Below are positions 34,510 to 42,050 of a DNA stretch of 64,000 bases, in pieces. Under the pieces are notes generated by a model that did not search any database, was not told where the DNA came from, and saw nothing but the letters and a program-made list of their open reading frames with translations. The position numbers were made by a program, and so were the translations under genes. Where the stretch lies: positions 157,978-221,977 of the forward strand of contig QJZZ01000001.1 of the NCBI GenBank assembly GCA_003246575.1, in the 5' to 3' direction. This stretch comes from Candidatus Saccharimonadota bacterium (GTDB taxonomy: Bacteria > Patescibacteriota > Saccharimonadia > Saccharimonadales > Saccharimonadaceae). Positions within the stretch are counted from its first letter, which is position 1; the number at the start of each line of letters is the position of its first letter.

Positions 34510-35974
34510 TCGCATCTGATTCCTGACTTGGTGCGCTTGCGTCAACTGATTCAGCTGGCTTGTCTCCTGATGCCTGTGCGGCGGCTGGGTCGGATGAAGC
34601 AAGAATCGCTTCGATGCCACTCAATGTTTCTTCGAGTGTGTAGTATTCGCCAGGTTTACCGGTGAACTTTTCGGCAACGGCAAAGTCTTGCGAGAAGAAT
34701 TGAATAAGCTTCTTGGCGTTCTGGTAGTCGGCACGGTCGGCTGGACTTAGCTCGTTTTCACCAACGATAGCGATGATGTTTTTGAGGCTGTCGTATTTCT
34801 GCATGATTGCCTGAACGCGCTCGGCGAGTCGATAGTGTCGCTCGCCTACGATGGTTGGCGTCAGTAGGGAACTGGTCGTCTTGAGGAGGTTCACGGCCGG
34901 GCGAATACCTTGCTCGGCAACAGAACGGTCGAGCACGAGGACCGAGTCGAGCTGCTGAGAGATGGCTTGCACCGCAGGGTCGGAAAGGTCGTCAGCCGGT
35001 ACGTAGATGGCCTGGACACTAGTGATAGTACCCTGGGCGGTTGAGCTGAGTCGGTCTTGGAGACGACGTAAATCTGAGAAGACCATTGGGCTGTAGCCAC
35101 CTTCAGACGGGATCAATCCGAGGTTAGTTGAAAGCTCGGTCATAGCCTGGACGTGACGGTAGATGTTGTCGACGAAAAACAGAATGTCTTTACCTTCTTC
35201 GTCGCGGAAATACTCCGCTGCGGTTGCCGCGGCAGGGCCGACCATACTACGAATAGCTGGTGTGGCGTCCATCTGGCCAAAGAACATGACGGTGTTTTTG
35301 AGCACGTCAGTGTCACGGAGTGTTTCGTAGAGTTCGTTACCTTCACGGATACGTTCACCGACGCCGCAGTAGATAGACAGGGAATTGCTCTTGGACTCAG
35401 CTTCGCTGCCGTTGGCAGGTTTCTTCGACATGGTGACGTTGTGGATCATTTCCATCGTGAGGACGGTTTTGCCGACACCGGCACCACCGATAACGCCAAT
35501 TTTGCGTCCCTTGACGAACGGTGTCAAAAAGTCGATCACTTTGAGGCCCGTTTCGAGCAACTCCAGCTTTTGGCTGTTGCGGTAGCTCTTGGTGCCACTT
35601 GGTACGGTGATCGGACGGAGATTTTCGGTAATCGCTTCGCCTTTGTCGAGCGGCTCGCCGGTAGCGCTAAAAACGCGTCCCATTGTAGCGGCGCCAACCG
35701 GCACGCTGACTTTTTGGCGCGTACGGAGGACGCGTTGACCGCAGGCGACAACTTGATCATTATTGAGGTTGAGACAGACGGCGTTCGAGCCGCGGAAGAA
35801 GTTCACTTCAAGCAGGACATGTTCGATGCCTTCGATTTTGAGGAGCTCTTTGATCTCTGGAGTTTTGTCGAGAATTTCCACCTCGACCGTCAGACCGCGA
35901 ATGGCGCGAACAAAGCCGACAACCTCTTCGAATGTTTCTTGCTTTACTGGCATTGATGGTTCGGTTTTGCTCAT
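34496..35974 (-). CDS. atpD: F1-type ATPase beta subunit
   Basis: 492 residues. Catalytic features are kept: P-loop GGAGVGKT, the catalytic Glu/Arg pair in GVGERIREGNELY, EYFRDEEGKDILFFVDNIYR and YVPADDLSDPA. The usual DELSEED lever is changed to NELSPAD, and the canonical APATTFAHLD segment is changed to AVQAISQQLD. The last roughly 35 residues are an Ala/Ser/Asp-rich tail not found in typical beta subunits. ATP hydrolysis or synthesis at three sites is expected. Start overlaps atpG by 4 nt. Confidence 0.93.
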   Translation of the reverse strand: MSKTEPSMPVKQETFEEVVGFVRAIRGLTVEVEILDKTPEIKELLKIEGIEHVLLEVNFFRGSNAVCLNLNNDQVVACGQRVLRTRQKVSVPVGAATMGRVFSATGEPLDKGEAITENLRPITVPSGTKSYRNSQKLELLETGLKVIDFLTPFVKGRKIGVIGGAGVGKTVLTMEMIHNVTMSKKPANGSEAESKSNSLSIYCGVGERIREGNELYETLRDTDVLKNTVMFFGQMDATPAIRSMVGPAAATAAEYFRDEEGKDILFFVDNIYRHVQAMTELSTNLGLIPSEGGYSPMVFSDLRRLQDRLSSTAQGTITSVQAIYVPADDLSDPAVQAISQQLDSVLVLDRSVAEQGIRPAVNLLKTTSSLLTPTIVGERHYRLAERVQAIMQKYDSLKNIIAIVGENELSPADRADYQNAKKLIQFFSQDFAVAEKFTGKPGEYYTLEETLSGIEAILASSDPAAAQASGDKPAESVDASAPSQESDANGQA

Positions 35975-36834
35975 ATCATACTCCCGGCTTGTTCTCGGCG
36001 TTTCTTTTTGATACTAACGAGGACCTCGCGCAATCGGCGGTCATTTTCGGCACGTTTGGCACGGTGAAATTCCATCGTATAGTCGCGCAGTAGATCGGAC
36101 GCGCGGTCTTCGGCGACGGTCATGGCGTTGAATCGGCTGGCTGCCTGGGCGAGTCCCGACTGCAAGATAGCCTGAGCGAGCGCCAGACTCATCATACTGG
36201 CCTCCATCATGTAGGCGATCTCCTCGATGGACGGCTCAAAGATGGTATCAAAATCGGTCATCGTGCCTTCTTCGAGCTCGTCGGTCATTGTCTTGATGCT
36301 CGATACGAGATCCATACGACGCACTTCTTGTTGGCCGAGAGATAGGTACTCTTCAAAGTAGACGGTGATCGTCTTGTAGGGCATAAGGACGTCGATGACG
36401 GGCGCAACGTCGATGTAGACGTCGCTTTCTGGTACCTGAAACAGGCGAATATACGGGATTTCACGCTGCGAGAGTTGATTGGCGCCGTGGCTACCAAGCA
36501 CGACGATATCAGTATTCGACGGGTCATATTCGGTCTGCATACTTTCGATCATACGTTGGTCGAGGTCTCCAGAAAGTCCGGCTTCGGCAGAGAGCAGGAC
36601 GAGCACTTTGCGGTCGAGATCACCGATGCCATCGCGTTCGGTGATGCGTTTGCGTGGATCGATGCGGAGGGAGGTATAACGCTCCCAGAGCAAGTTGAAG
36701 AATTCTTGGCCGGTTTGGGCGTTATTCTTCACCTTGGCAACCTGAGTACTTGCGAGGCTTTCAAAGACGTTTGTCAGGTCTTTGAGTGTGCCGATGCTGA
36801 CCATGTCTTTTTCAACTAAGTTCGCACGTCTCAT
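35971..36834 (-). CDS. atpG: F1-type ATPase gamma subunit (divergent)
   Basis: 287 residues. The N-terminal helix (MVSIGTLKDLTNVFESLASTQVAKVKN) corresponds to the RI..IK...KIT.AM..VA..K helix of gamma; LLSAEAGLSGDLDQRMI replaces the TDRGLCGG...N motif; the C-terminal long helix ends in LRDYTMEFHRAKRAENDRRL. Strongly diverged but with the expected length and two-helix coiled-coil plan, and in the usual place between alpha and beta. It forms the rotor shaft. ATGA overlap with atpA. Confidence 0.85.
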   Translation of the reverse strand: MRRANLVEKDMVSIGTLKDLTNVFESLASTQVAKVKNNAQTGQEFFNLLWERYTSLRIDPRKRITERDGIGDLDRKVLVLLSAEAGLSGDLDQRMIESMQTEYDPSNTDIVVLGSHGANQLSQREIPYIRLFQVPESDVYIDVAPVIDVLMPYKTITVYFEEYLSLGQQEVRRMDLVSSIKTMTDELEEGTMTDFDTIFEPSIEEIAYMMEASMMSLALAQAILQSGLAQAASRFNAMTVAEDRASDLLRDYTMEFHRAKRAENDRRLREVLVSIKKKRREQAGSMI

Positions 36835-38318
36835 TTTTTCTTCTCCTGCTCAGGTTCGGCTGGAGCAGTTTCAGTCGGTACCGGCGCGGCTGCTGCCAGT
36901 TGTTGGGCTGCGAATTTTTCAAACAGCTCAGCTTCGATATGGTCGAAGTCATCTTCACTCTTAACTTCTGGCGCTCGCTCGACAACGGCTTTTTTGAGCC
37001 CGGCAACATCGATTGATCGATCATCTTCGCTCTTCATGATGGTCTCAAGCATGAGCTGCTGTTCAACCAGCGAGAAGCGTTCTTCTGGCGGTTGGCCGAG
37101 AGCTTGGTAGAGGTGTTTACCGCGAGCGAGGTCGCGACGAGTTTCGCTCGAAAGCTGGCTTGAGAAGTGGGAGAATTCATCAGCTTGGTGATAGCTTGCC
37201 AGCGATTTGAAAAGTGCAGTTGATAACTGCTTTTGTCTGGTGGTTTGCGCCTGGCCACCGACACGTGAGACCGAGAGACCGGCGTTGACAGCTGGGCGGA
37301 CGCCTTTGCGGAAGAACCCAAGATCGAAAACGATCTGACCGTCGGTGATAGACATGATGTTTGTCGAAAGGTAGCCAGTGATGTCGTCATTCGGCGTCAA
37401 TACAACCGGGAGGGCCGTCAGTGTCTTTTCATTCGTCAGCAAGCGACCAGCACGTTCGAGAAGGCTCGAGTGGGTGTAGAAGATATCACCTGGGTATGAA
37501 TCGCGTCCCGGGTCAACCTCCTGGAGGAGCGACAATTGTCGGTAGGCCTCAGCGTGCGAAGAGAGGTCATCATAGATAATGATCATGTCACGATTGTCAT
37601 TGACCCATAGGTATTCAGCCATCGCACAGGCGGCGTAGGGCGCAATGTAGCTCTGGGTGAGGCTATCGAAGATGTTAGCGAGCACGACGATCGTGTGTTC
37701 CATGGCACCGGACTCGTTCAGCTCACGAAGCAGGCGTTCGACGTCAACCTTGCGTTTACCGATCAGGACATAGACGACGATACGTTCCGTGCCTTCCTGT
37801 TCTGCACTCAACTGTCCGAGAAAGGTACTTTTACCAGATTTGCTATCGCCAAGAATAGCGATACGCTGGCCCAGGACAATAGGGAAGAAGCTGTCGACGG
37901 CCGAGACGCCACTCGCGAGTTGTTCATCAAGGACTTTGCGGTCCATGATGCCTGGAGCTGGGTTGAAGATGCCTGAACTATGAGTAGCCGAGATCGGGCC
38001 TTTATCATCGAGTGGGCGACCGAGTGGGTCAACAACGCGGCCGACGAGTTCGCGTCCAACGGGCACCATCAAGTCGTCAAACTCGACGACAGCCATAGCG
38101 CCAATGGCGAGCTCTTCGGAGTCGATGTTGTAGAGGACCGCGTGATCGGCGTAGGCTTCACGTACCATGCCGCGTTGGCCATCTTCGAAGAGGATCTGGG
38201 CACCAATCTGTACACCCTCAAGCCCTTTGACGGTAATGATGAAGCGGTTGACTGATACGACGACACCAGTAAGATTGCCGGCTTCGACGAGTTTTTGAAA
38301 TGCGGCGTTATCAAACAT
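36831..38318 (-). CDS. atpA: F1-type ATPase alpha subunit
   Basis: 495 residues. P-loop is GDSKSGKST in place of the usual GDRQTGKT; MSITDGQIVFDLGFFRKGVRPAVNAG and the arginine finger region SVSRVGG are present. The N-terminus begins close to the beta-barrel, so the roughly 20-residue helix that normally binds subunit delta is shortened. C-terminal roughly 40 residues are charged with an EKKK end. Divergent from standard alpha but clearly of this family. Overlaps atpH by 8 nt. Confidence 0.92.
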   Translation of the reverse strand: MFDNAAFQKLVEAGNLTGVVVSVNRFIITVKGLEGVQIGAQILFEDGQRGMVREAYADHAVLYNIDSEELAIGAMAVVEFDDLMVPVGRELVGRVVDPLGRPLDDKGPISATHSSGIFNPAPGIMDRKVLDEQLASGVSAVDSFFPIVLGQRIAILGDSKSGKSTFLGQLSAEQEGTERIVVYVLIGKRKVDVERLLRELNESGAMEHTIVVLANIFDSLTQSYIAPYAACAMAEYLWVNDNRDMIIIYDDLSSHAEAYRQLSLLQEVDPGRDSYPGDIFYTHSSLLERAGRLLTNEKTLTALPVVLTPNDDITGYLSTNIMSITDGQIVFDLGFFRKGVRPAVNAGLSVSRVGGQAQTTRQKQLSTALFKSLASYHQADEFSHFSSQLSSETRRDLARGKHLYQALGQPPEERFSLVEQQLMLETIMKSEDDRSIDVAGLKKAVVERAPEVKSEDDFDHIEAELFEKFAAQQLAAAAPVPTETAPAEPEQEKKK

Positions 38319-38784
38319 GGGCGAGCCTCTCGATCAACTTGTCGCGATTGGCGAGGAGACGATCGCGATATGACCAGTCATGAAATCCGGTGTCAGTTTT
38401 GGCGATAATGCCGCCGAGAATGCGCGTGTTCCAGCGAAATTCAACGAGCATGGCTGGATCAATATTTTCGCGTACCCACGTCACCAAGCTGGCTTGAACG
38501 GACGCTGGGGGAGGTCCGGCAAGTGTCAGCGTCATCGAAGGCGCCGATGCGGCGATATCTGCAAGATTCTTGATCATGTCCGTGAGGAGCTGCTTGCTAT
38601 CGAGCCACTGGCGAATCATGAGGCTTGCGCCTTCGGAGAGCATTGGTTGTTCATTTTGGTAGGTGACTGAGCGCTTGGCAGCATTTTCGTATTGGTCCAT
38701 CCAGCTACGATAGCGCTCGACTTCAGTGCGAAGACGCATGACATCTTGGCGAGATGCGATGGTTGCAGGCAGTGTCAACGTCAT
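38311..38784 (-). CDS. atpH: F1-type ATPase delta-like subunit
   Basis: 157 residues. The C-terminal part (about 105-150: VRENIDPAMLVEFRWNTRILGGIIAK and DWSYRDRLLANRDKL) resembles the end of the OSCP/delta subunit, which links the stator stalk to the top of F1. The N-terminal helical bundle is recognisable only by position. Shorter than the typical 175-180 residues. ATGA overlap with atpF, 8-nt overlap with atpA. Confidence 0.72.
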   Translation of the reverse strand: MTLTLPATIASRQDVMRLRTEVERYRSWMDQYENAAKRSVTYQNEQPMLSEGASLMIRQWLDSKQLLTDMIKNLADIAASAPSMTLTLAGPPPASVQASLVTWVRENIDPAMLVEFRWNTRILGGIIAKTDTGFHDWSYRDRLLANRDKLIERLAHV

Positions 38785-39641
38785 TTCTGAACTCCCTTGA
38801 GGAGCTCGTCCTTGTGCGAGTTGAGTAGTTCGGTGAGCGATGCGGTTTGTGCGCCGAGGTCGATGTCGCTGCCGAGTGCATCGGTCAGGAAGGCAATAAC
38901 CGTATCGGCTAGTTCAGCTTCAAGCTTGCCGGAGAGGGCTTGGCGGCGAGCTTCGATGCTTGCTTGGAGTTTCGCCTCTGCTTCTTGCTGTTTTTCGATG
39001 TAGCTTTTCTCGAGCTCAGCAAGTTTGGTTTCGAGTTCTGCTTCGGTTTTAGCGAGTGATGCCTCGCGTTTTGCGAGTGCGCCTTCGAGTGACTTTTGGT
39101 GCTCGAGTAGCTGGGCTTCGAATCCGGCCTCTCGCTTTTCATATTCAACACGCTGCGTCTGTAGGTCGTGTTCGGTTTTAGCTGCTTCTTCTTCGAGCGC
39201 TGCATCGAGCTTGGCTTGATGATCCTCAAAGTGCTTTCGAAGAGACTGTTGGTGCTCAGCGATTTCTTCGGCTGTTGAGCCCATGATGCCAGCGGCTTTG
39301 TTTCGGATAGAATTGAGTACTTCGTCATAGCGATCCTGTTCTTCGTGAGACACATTTTCGCGTAGTTTCTCGAGTGACTGATTGAGACGGTCGGTCGTTG
39401 AACTGAGATTACGGTCGAGCTCGACAGCCGTCTTTTTGACGGCTTCTTGGTACTGCGCGCGGGCTTCTTGCATCAATTGGTCACGAGTACTCTGGGGTAG
39501 GAGGTCGATTGCCGGTGTGGCAGGCGGGGTGTTTTTGTTGCGAGCGTGTGCCCTGAAATGCTGCACAGCAAGGGTAATAACCGCTCCGAGAATGAAAACG
39601 TTGAGATACAGAATTATTTGAATTACCCACCCTAAAATCAT
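38781..39641 (-). CDS. atpF: b-like stator stalk subunit, greatly lengthened
   Basis: 286 residues from ATG 39641 (GTG 39644 also possible; AAGGA upstream). One N-terminal TM helix (about 4-27) followed by about 230 residues of almost unbroken, Glu/Lys/Ala/Gln-rich coiled coil, and a short helical end. Position before the delta gene and topology fit subunit b, but a usual b subunit has about 155-170 residues, so the stalk would be roughly 100 residues longer. Stop/start sharing (TGATG) with the upstream membrane protein shows that they are translated together. Confidence 0.72.
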   Translation of the reverse strand: MILGWVIQIILYLNVFILGAVITLAVQHFRAHARNKNTPPATPAIDLLPQSTRDQLMQEARAQYQEAVKKTAVELDRNLSSTTDRLNQSLEKLRENVSHEEQDRYDEVLNSIRNKAAGIMGSTAEEIAEHQQSLRKHFEDHQAKLDAALEEEAAKTEHDLQTQRVEYEKREAGFEAQLLEHQKSLEGALAKREASLAKTEAELETKLAELEKSYIEKQQEAEAKLQASIEARRQALSGKLEAELADTVIAFLTDALGSDIDLGAQTASLTELLNSHKDELLKGVQK

Positions 39642-40483
39642 CACATTGTCCTTAGTATAAAGTATATTGCCGCAATTGAGGCAGCAATAATCACAATAAT
39701 CACCGCAGAAAGTTGTACGACGTCACGATAGACCGCTGATTGCGAGAGCGGGTTACGTCCAACGGAAATAATTGAGCTACGAATCATAGAGAAGATGATG
39801 ATCATAACGACCACGAGCATGATGATGAAGATGACGGCGCTTAGAATGATAGGGAGTGGCTCAACGGAGCGGCCGGCAACAGCATTTGCGATATTTTGGA
39901 TAGCGGCAGGAATGAGGGTCCGTTCAGGAGTCTGGTAGTGGTATGAGACATTGATGAGTACGGGAACACTCCCGAGCTTGACGGTTGTAGGCGTGCCATT
40001 CTGATCGACGGTTTGCTCGGTAGTTACGGTCATATCAGCTTGTGCGACGCCAATGACTTTTGCGTTGGTGCTCACTTTCATGCCAACGCCGGCGATAGGT
40101 GATGCCGTGACTTGGTCACCTTCTTTGATGTCGCCATTGATGTCGCTCGCGAGAACGGTCATTGAACCGCCTGTTGCAACCTGGACTTCGCTTGAGCTAC
40201 CATTGCCAAATACCAGGGCTGAACTGTTGTCGCTAACGACGACGCCGAGGAGGTTGTTGGTGTTGTCGACGGTTGCTGCTTGTACAGTGTCAGAGGAGTC
40301 GGGGATTAAACTCACGAGTGATCCGATGGCAACATCATCGCCTGTAGTATAGCCTTGAGAGATTGGCGTTGCTGCCCGTGCGAGAGGCGCGAAAAAGAGT
40401 ACCGCAAGGAGAATCGAGACTGCGATATATCGGAACTGTAGCGTTGCTACACGGCTAGTGGCAATTCGTGACGGTACCCTCAT
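39641..40483 (-). CDS. Secreted-domain protein with C-terminal two-helix hairpin (first gene of F1 operon)
   Basis: 280 residues. Signal peptide (about 20-37, cleavage near ARAATP), a beta-rich extracytoplasmic domain of about 130 residues with internal repeats (YTTGDDVAIGSLVSL; DINGDIKEGDQVTAS), a linker, then two TM helices (about 208-230 and 250-275) joined by a short loop SVGRNPLSQ. Two helices joined by an R(N/Q)P loop is the plan of ATP-synthase subunit c, and the topology would also match, but no Glu/Asp lies in mid-membrane. It stands where a and c genes normally stand and is coupled to atpF. A c-like rotor part or an unrelated anchor are both possible. Confidence 0.7.
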   Translation of the reverse strand: MRVPSRIATSRVATLQFRYIAVSILLAVLFFAPLARAATPISQGYTTGDDVAIGSLVSLIPDSSDTVQAATVDNTNNLLGVVVSDNSSALVFGNGSSSEVQVATGGSMTVLASDINGDIKEGDQVTASPIAGVGMKVSTNAKVIGVAQADMTVTTEQTVDQNGTPTTVKLGSVPVLINVSYHYQTPERTLIPAAIQNIANAVAGRSVEPLPIILSAVIFIIMLVVVMIIIFSMIRSSIISVGRNPLSQSAVYRDVVQLSAVIIVIIAASIAAIYFILRTM

Positions 40484-40484
40484 A

Positions 40485-40497
40485 CGTATCTGATACG
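40485..40497. promoter_or_regulatory. Perfect palindrome before the F1 operon
   Basis: CGTATC-T-GATACG lies between a TATACT (minus strand, about 40498-40503) and ATG 40483. Possible operator or 5' hairpin. Confidence 0.4.
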
Positions 40498-40548
40498 AGT
40501 ATACAAGAAAAGCACTAGCATTACTAGGGAAAGAATCAATCTTTGTGC

Positions 40549-40554
40549 TATGCT
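40549..40554 (+). promoter_or_regulatory. Extended -10 box, leaderless promoter of the mini-pilin
   Basis: TATGCT preceded by TG-C, 6 nt before ATG 40561. Confidence 0.5.
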
Positions 40555-40560
40555 AGTGCT

Positions 40561-40659
40561 ATGAATCGTGACCAAGGTTTTACGACGCTTGAAGTGATTG
40601 TTGTGGCGGCACTCGTCATTATTATGATTGTGCTCGCTTTCAGCATCCAGTACCTCTAG
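40561..40659 (+). CDS. Mini prepilin-like peptide (32 residues)
   Basis: Starts MNRDQG, then FTTLEVIVVAALVIIMIVLA and ends SIQYL. It has all parts of a class III prepilin N-terminus: charged leader ending in Gly, Phe at +1, Glu at +5 and an uninterrupted hydrophobic helix, but the protein then stops, leaving a mature peptide of about 26 residues with no globular head. A leaderless promoter directly precedes it. Its TAG is interlocked with the stop of the convergent LysM-CHAP gene (CTAG). It might be a real mini-pilin or the remnant of a longer pilin gene. Confidence 0.6.
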   Translation: MNRDQGFTTLEVIVVAALVIIMIVLAFSIQYL

Positions 40660-41333
40660 TAGATGAAGCGCAGGCCGGCCGAAGAGATTGTTCGTGTATG
40701 AACAACGCCGATGCCGCCATTGTAGTTCATTTCAGAAACAGTGATGGTGCCGTTGTCGTGCACTGACTCGACGTACATCACATGTCCAGGGCCCTCTGCG
40801 ACGGCGCCGACGCGAGGGCTCGAGCCGGTTGTATAGCCACGTGCAGCTGCATTGGCAACCCATTGTCCACCATTACCAAGCATGTTCGGTAGGTCGGGGC
40901 GGCGATTTTTGACGTACCATGTACAGTTGCCCCACGCGTAGGTATTGCCTGAGCTGGTTGCTCGGTAGTTCGTTGTAGGTGTTGATGACGGTGAGGTGGA
41001 CGGCATGTTATACGTTGCAGTGCCGTAGTTTGAAATTTCCTGCTGATAGGCTTCAAATCGTTGCGGCAACTGTTCATCTTTCGCGGGGATACGAATCTTA
41101 TCGCCGACATGAATAAGATCTGGATTGCCGATAAAGTCGTTGGCATTGAAAAGATCAACGTAGGTGACATTGTATTTTTCAGCGATTGCCGAGAGGTAGT
41201 CGCCCGGTTGGACAGTGACGATGATGGTACCGTCAGTTTCGGTTGTGGGTGTGTCTAGGGCGTAGGTCGATGAGCCGAAGAGCGCAAAAATAGCACTGGC
41301 GCCAAGCGCCAAGAGGCCATACTTGAAATTCAT
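40656..41333 (-). CDS. LysM-CHAP peptidoglycan amidase/endopeptidase
   Basis: 225 residues from ATG 41333 with a strong AAGGAG 7 nt upstream. Signal peptide (cleavage near STYALD), a LysM domain (VTVQPGDYLSAIAEKYNVTYVDLFNAN...IHVGDKIRIP), a Ser/Thr-rich linker and a C-terminal CHAP domain with the catalytic Cys in WGNCTWYV, His in GPGHVMYVE and Asn in SEMNYNG. It should bind peptidoglycan and cut peptide stems or cross-links; in an epibiont this may act on its own wall or that of the host. A 5' leader with a strong hairpin separates it from its promoter. Confidence 0.9.
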   Translation of the reverse strand: MNFKYGLLALGASAIFALFGSSTYALDTPTTETDGTIIVTVQPGDYLSAIAEKYNVTYVDLFNANDFIGNPDLIHVGDKIRIPAKDEQLPQRFEAYQQEISNYGTATYNMPSTSPSSTPTTNYRATSSGNTYAWGNCTWYVKNRRPDLPNMLGNGGQWVANAAARGYTTGSSPRVGAVAEGPGHVMYVESVHDNGTITVSEMNYNGGIGVVHTRTISSAGLRFIY

Positions 41334-41673
41334 ATTCTTCTCCTTATTGAACTGATTGCAGCGTTTGAAATATAAGATGACGCAACCAGGATGTGATTTT
41401 TTCAAAGTCTCGCGGCTTTGAAAAAACACAAGTTTGAGCTTATGAAAATGGTTATGTAGTGTCAACACAAAATTGCGAAAAAAACCAAAAAACAGAGGAA
41501 AAATAGTGGTGTGAAATTCGCAACGACGCTATATGTATAGTGTCGGATAAACGTTGTACTCGGTGCAACGCGTGTCAAGCACCAAAGGGGTGTAATTTTT
41601 GCAGTTTGTAAGCATTTTTTAGGCCAGGTGTATACTGAATTTTACACGACACTAACTAACAAAGGAGGTGAAT
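41334..41673. other. Intergenic regulatory region, 340 nt
   Basis: No gene seen. It holds the long leader of the LysM-CHAP gene with a -35 TTGACA (41460-41465) and a -10-like TAAGCT (41437-41442), 17 bp apart, on the minus strand, and on the plus strand a TATACT (41631-41636) before the next gene, which has a perfect AAAGGAGGTG. The centre (about 41470-41600) shows nothing recognisable. Confidence 0.5.
41397..41426 (-). promoter_or_regulatory. Perfect hairpin in the LysM-CHAP mRNA leader
   Basis: TTTTTTCAAAG (41397-41407) pairs fully with CTTTGAAAAAA (41416-41426), 8-nt loop. It sits about 65 nt before the start codon in the predicted 5' leader and could be an attenuator or stability element. 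Confidence 0.6.
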
Positions 41674-41934
41674 ATGTGGGAATTACTAATGTGGCTTTTG
41701 ATCGGCGGACTCGCAGGATGGATCGCCAGTATAATCATGAAAACTGACGCTCAGATGGGTGCCGGAGCCAATATTGTCGTCGGTGTCATAGGAGCTTTGA
41801 TCGGCGGCTGGCTCGCGCGCATGTTGTTTGACGTCAACGTTGATCCAAGCGGCTTTTCGCTCATTAGTCTCGTGATTGCTGTCCTTGGCGCAGTACTCCT
41901 TCTTTGGCTCTTGAAGCTCGTCAAGCACTCGTAG
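41674..41934 (+). CDS. GlsB/YeaQ/YmgE-family small membrane protein
   Basis: 86 residues, three TM helices: WLLIGGLAGWIASIIMK, then GANIVVGVIGALIGGWLARMLF and SLVIAVLGAVLLLWLLKL. This pattern is the transglycosylase-associated/GlsB family (Pfam Transgly_assoc), often induced under envelope or osmotic stress; no enzyme activity is established. ATG 41674 is fixed by AGGAGG 5 nt upstream. Followed by its own terminator. Confidence 0.88.
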   Translation: MWELLMWLLIGGLAGWIASIIMKTDAQMGAGANIVVGVIGALIGGWLARMLFDVNVDPSGFSLISLVIAVLGAVLLLWLLKLVKHS

Positions 41935-41956
41935 TTTTCAGTGAGTTGTACCTGGA

Positions 41957-41986
41957 ATTACCTCTGTTTACAGAGGTAATTTTTTT
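41957..41986 (+). terminator. Intrinsic terminator
   Basis: Stem ATTACCTCTG / CAGAGGTAAT, loop TTTA, then TTTTTT. Ends the GlsB-like gene. Confidence 0.92.
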
Positions 41987-42050
41987 AAGCAATCTCTCAG
42001 TACCTATCAGCGATACTACAAACACAAACAGCAAAGAAAGGAGACACCAA

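Noticed and set aside
35153-35956. Open frame of 267 codons on the plus strand
   Set aside because: Antisense shadow of the strongly conserved atpD gene; its length follows from codon bias.
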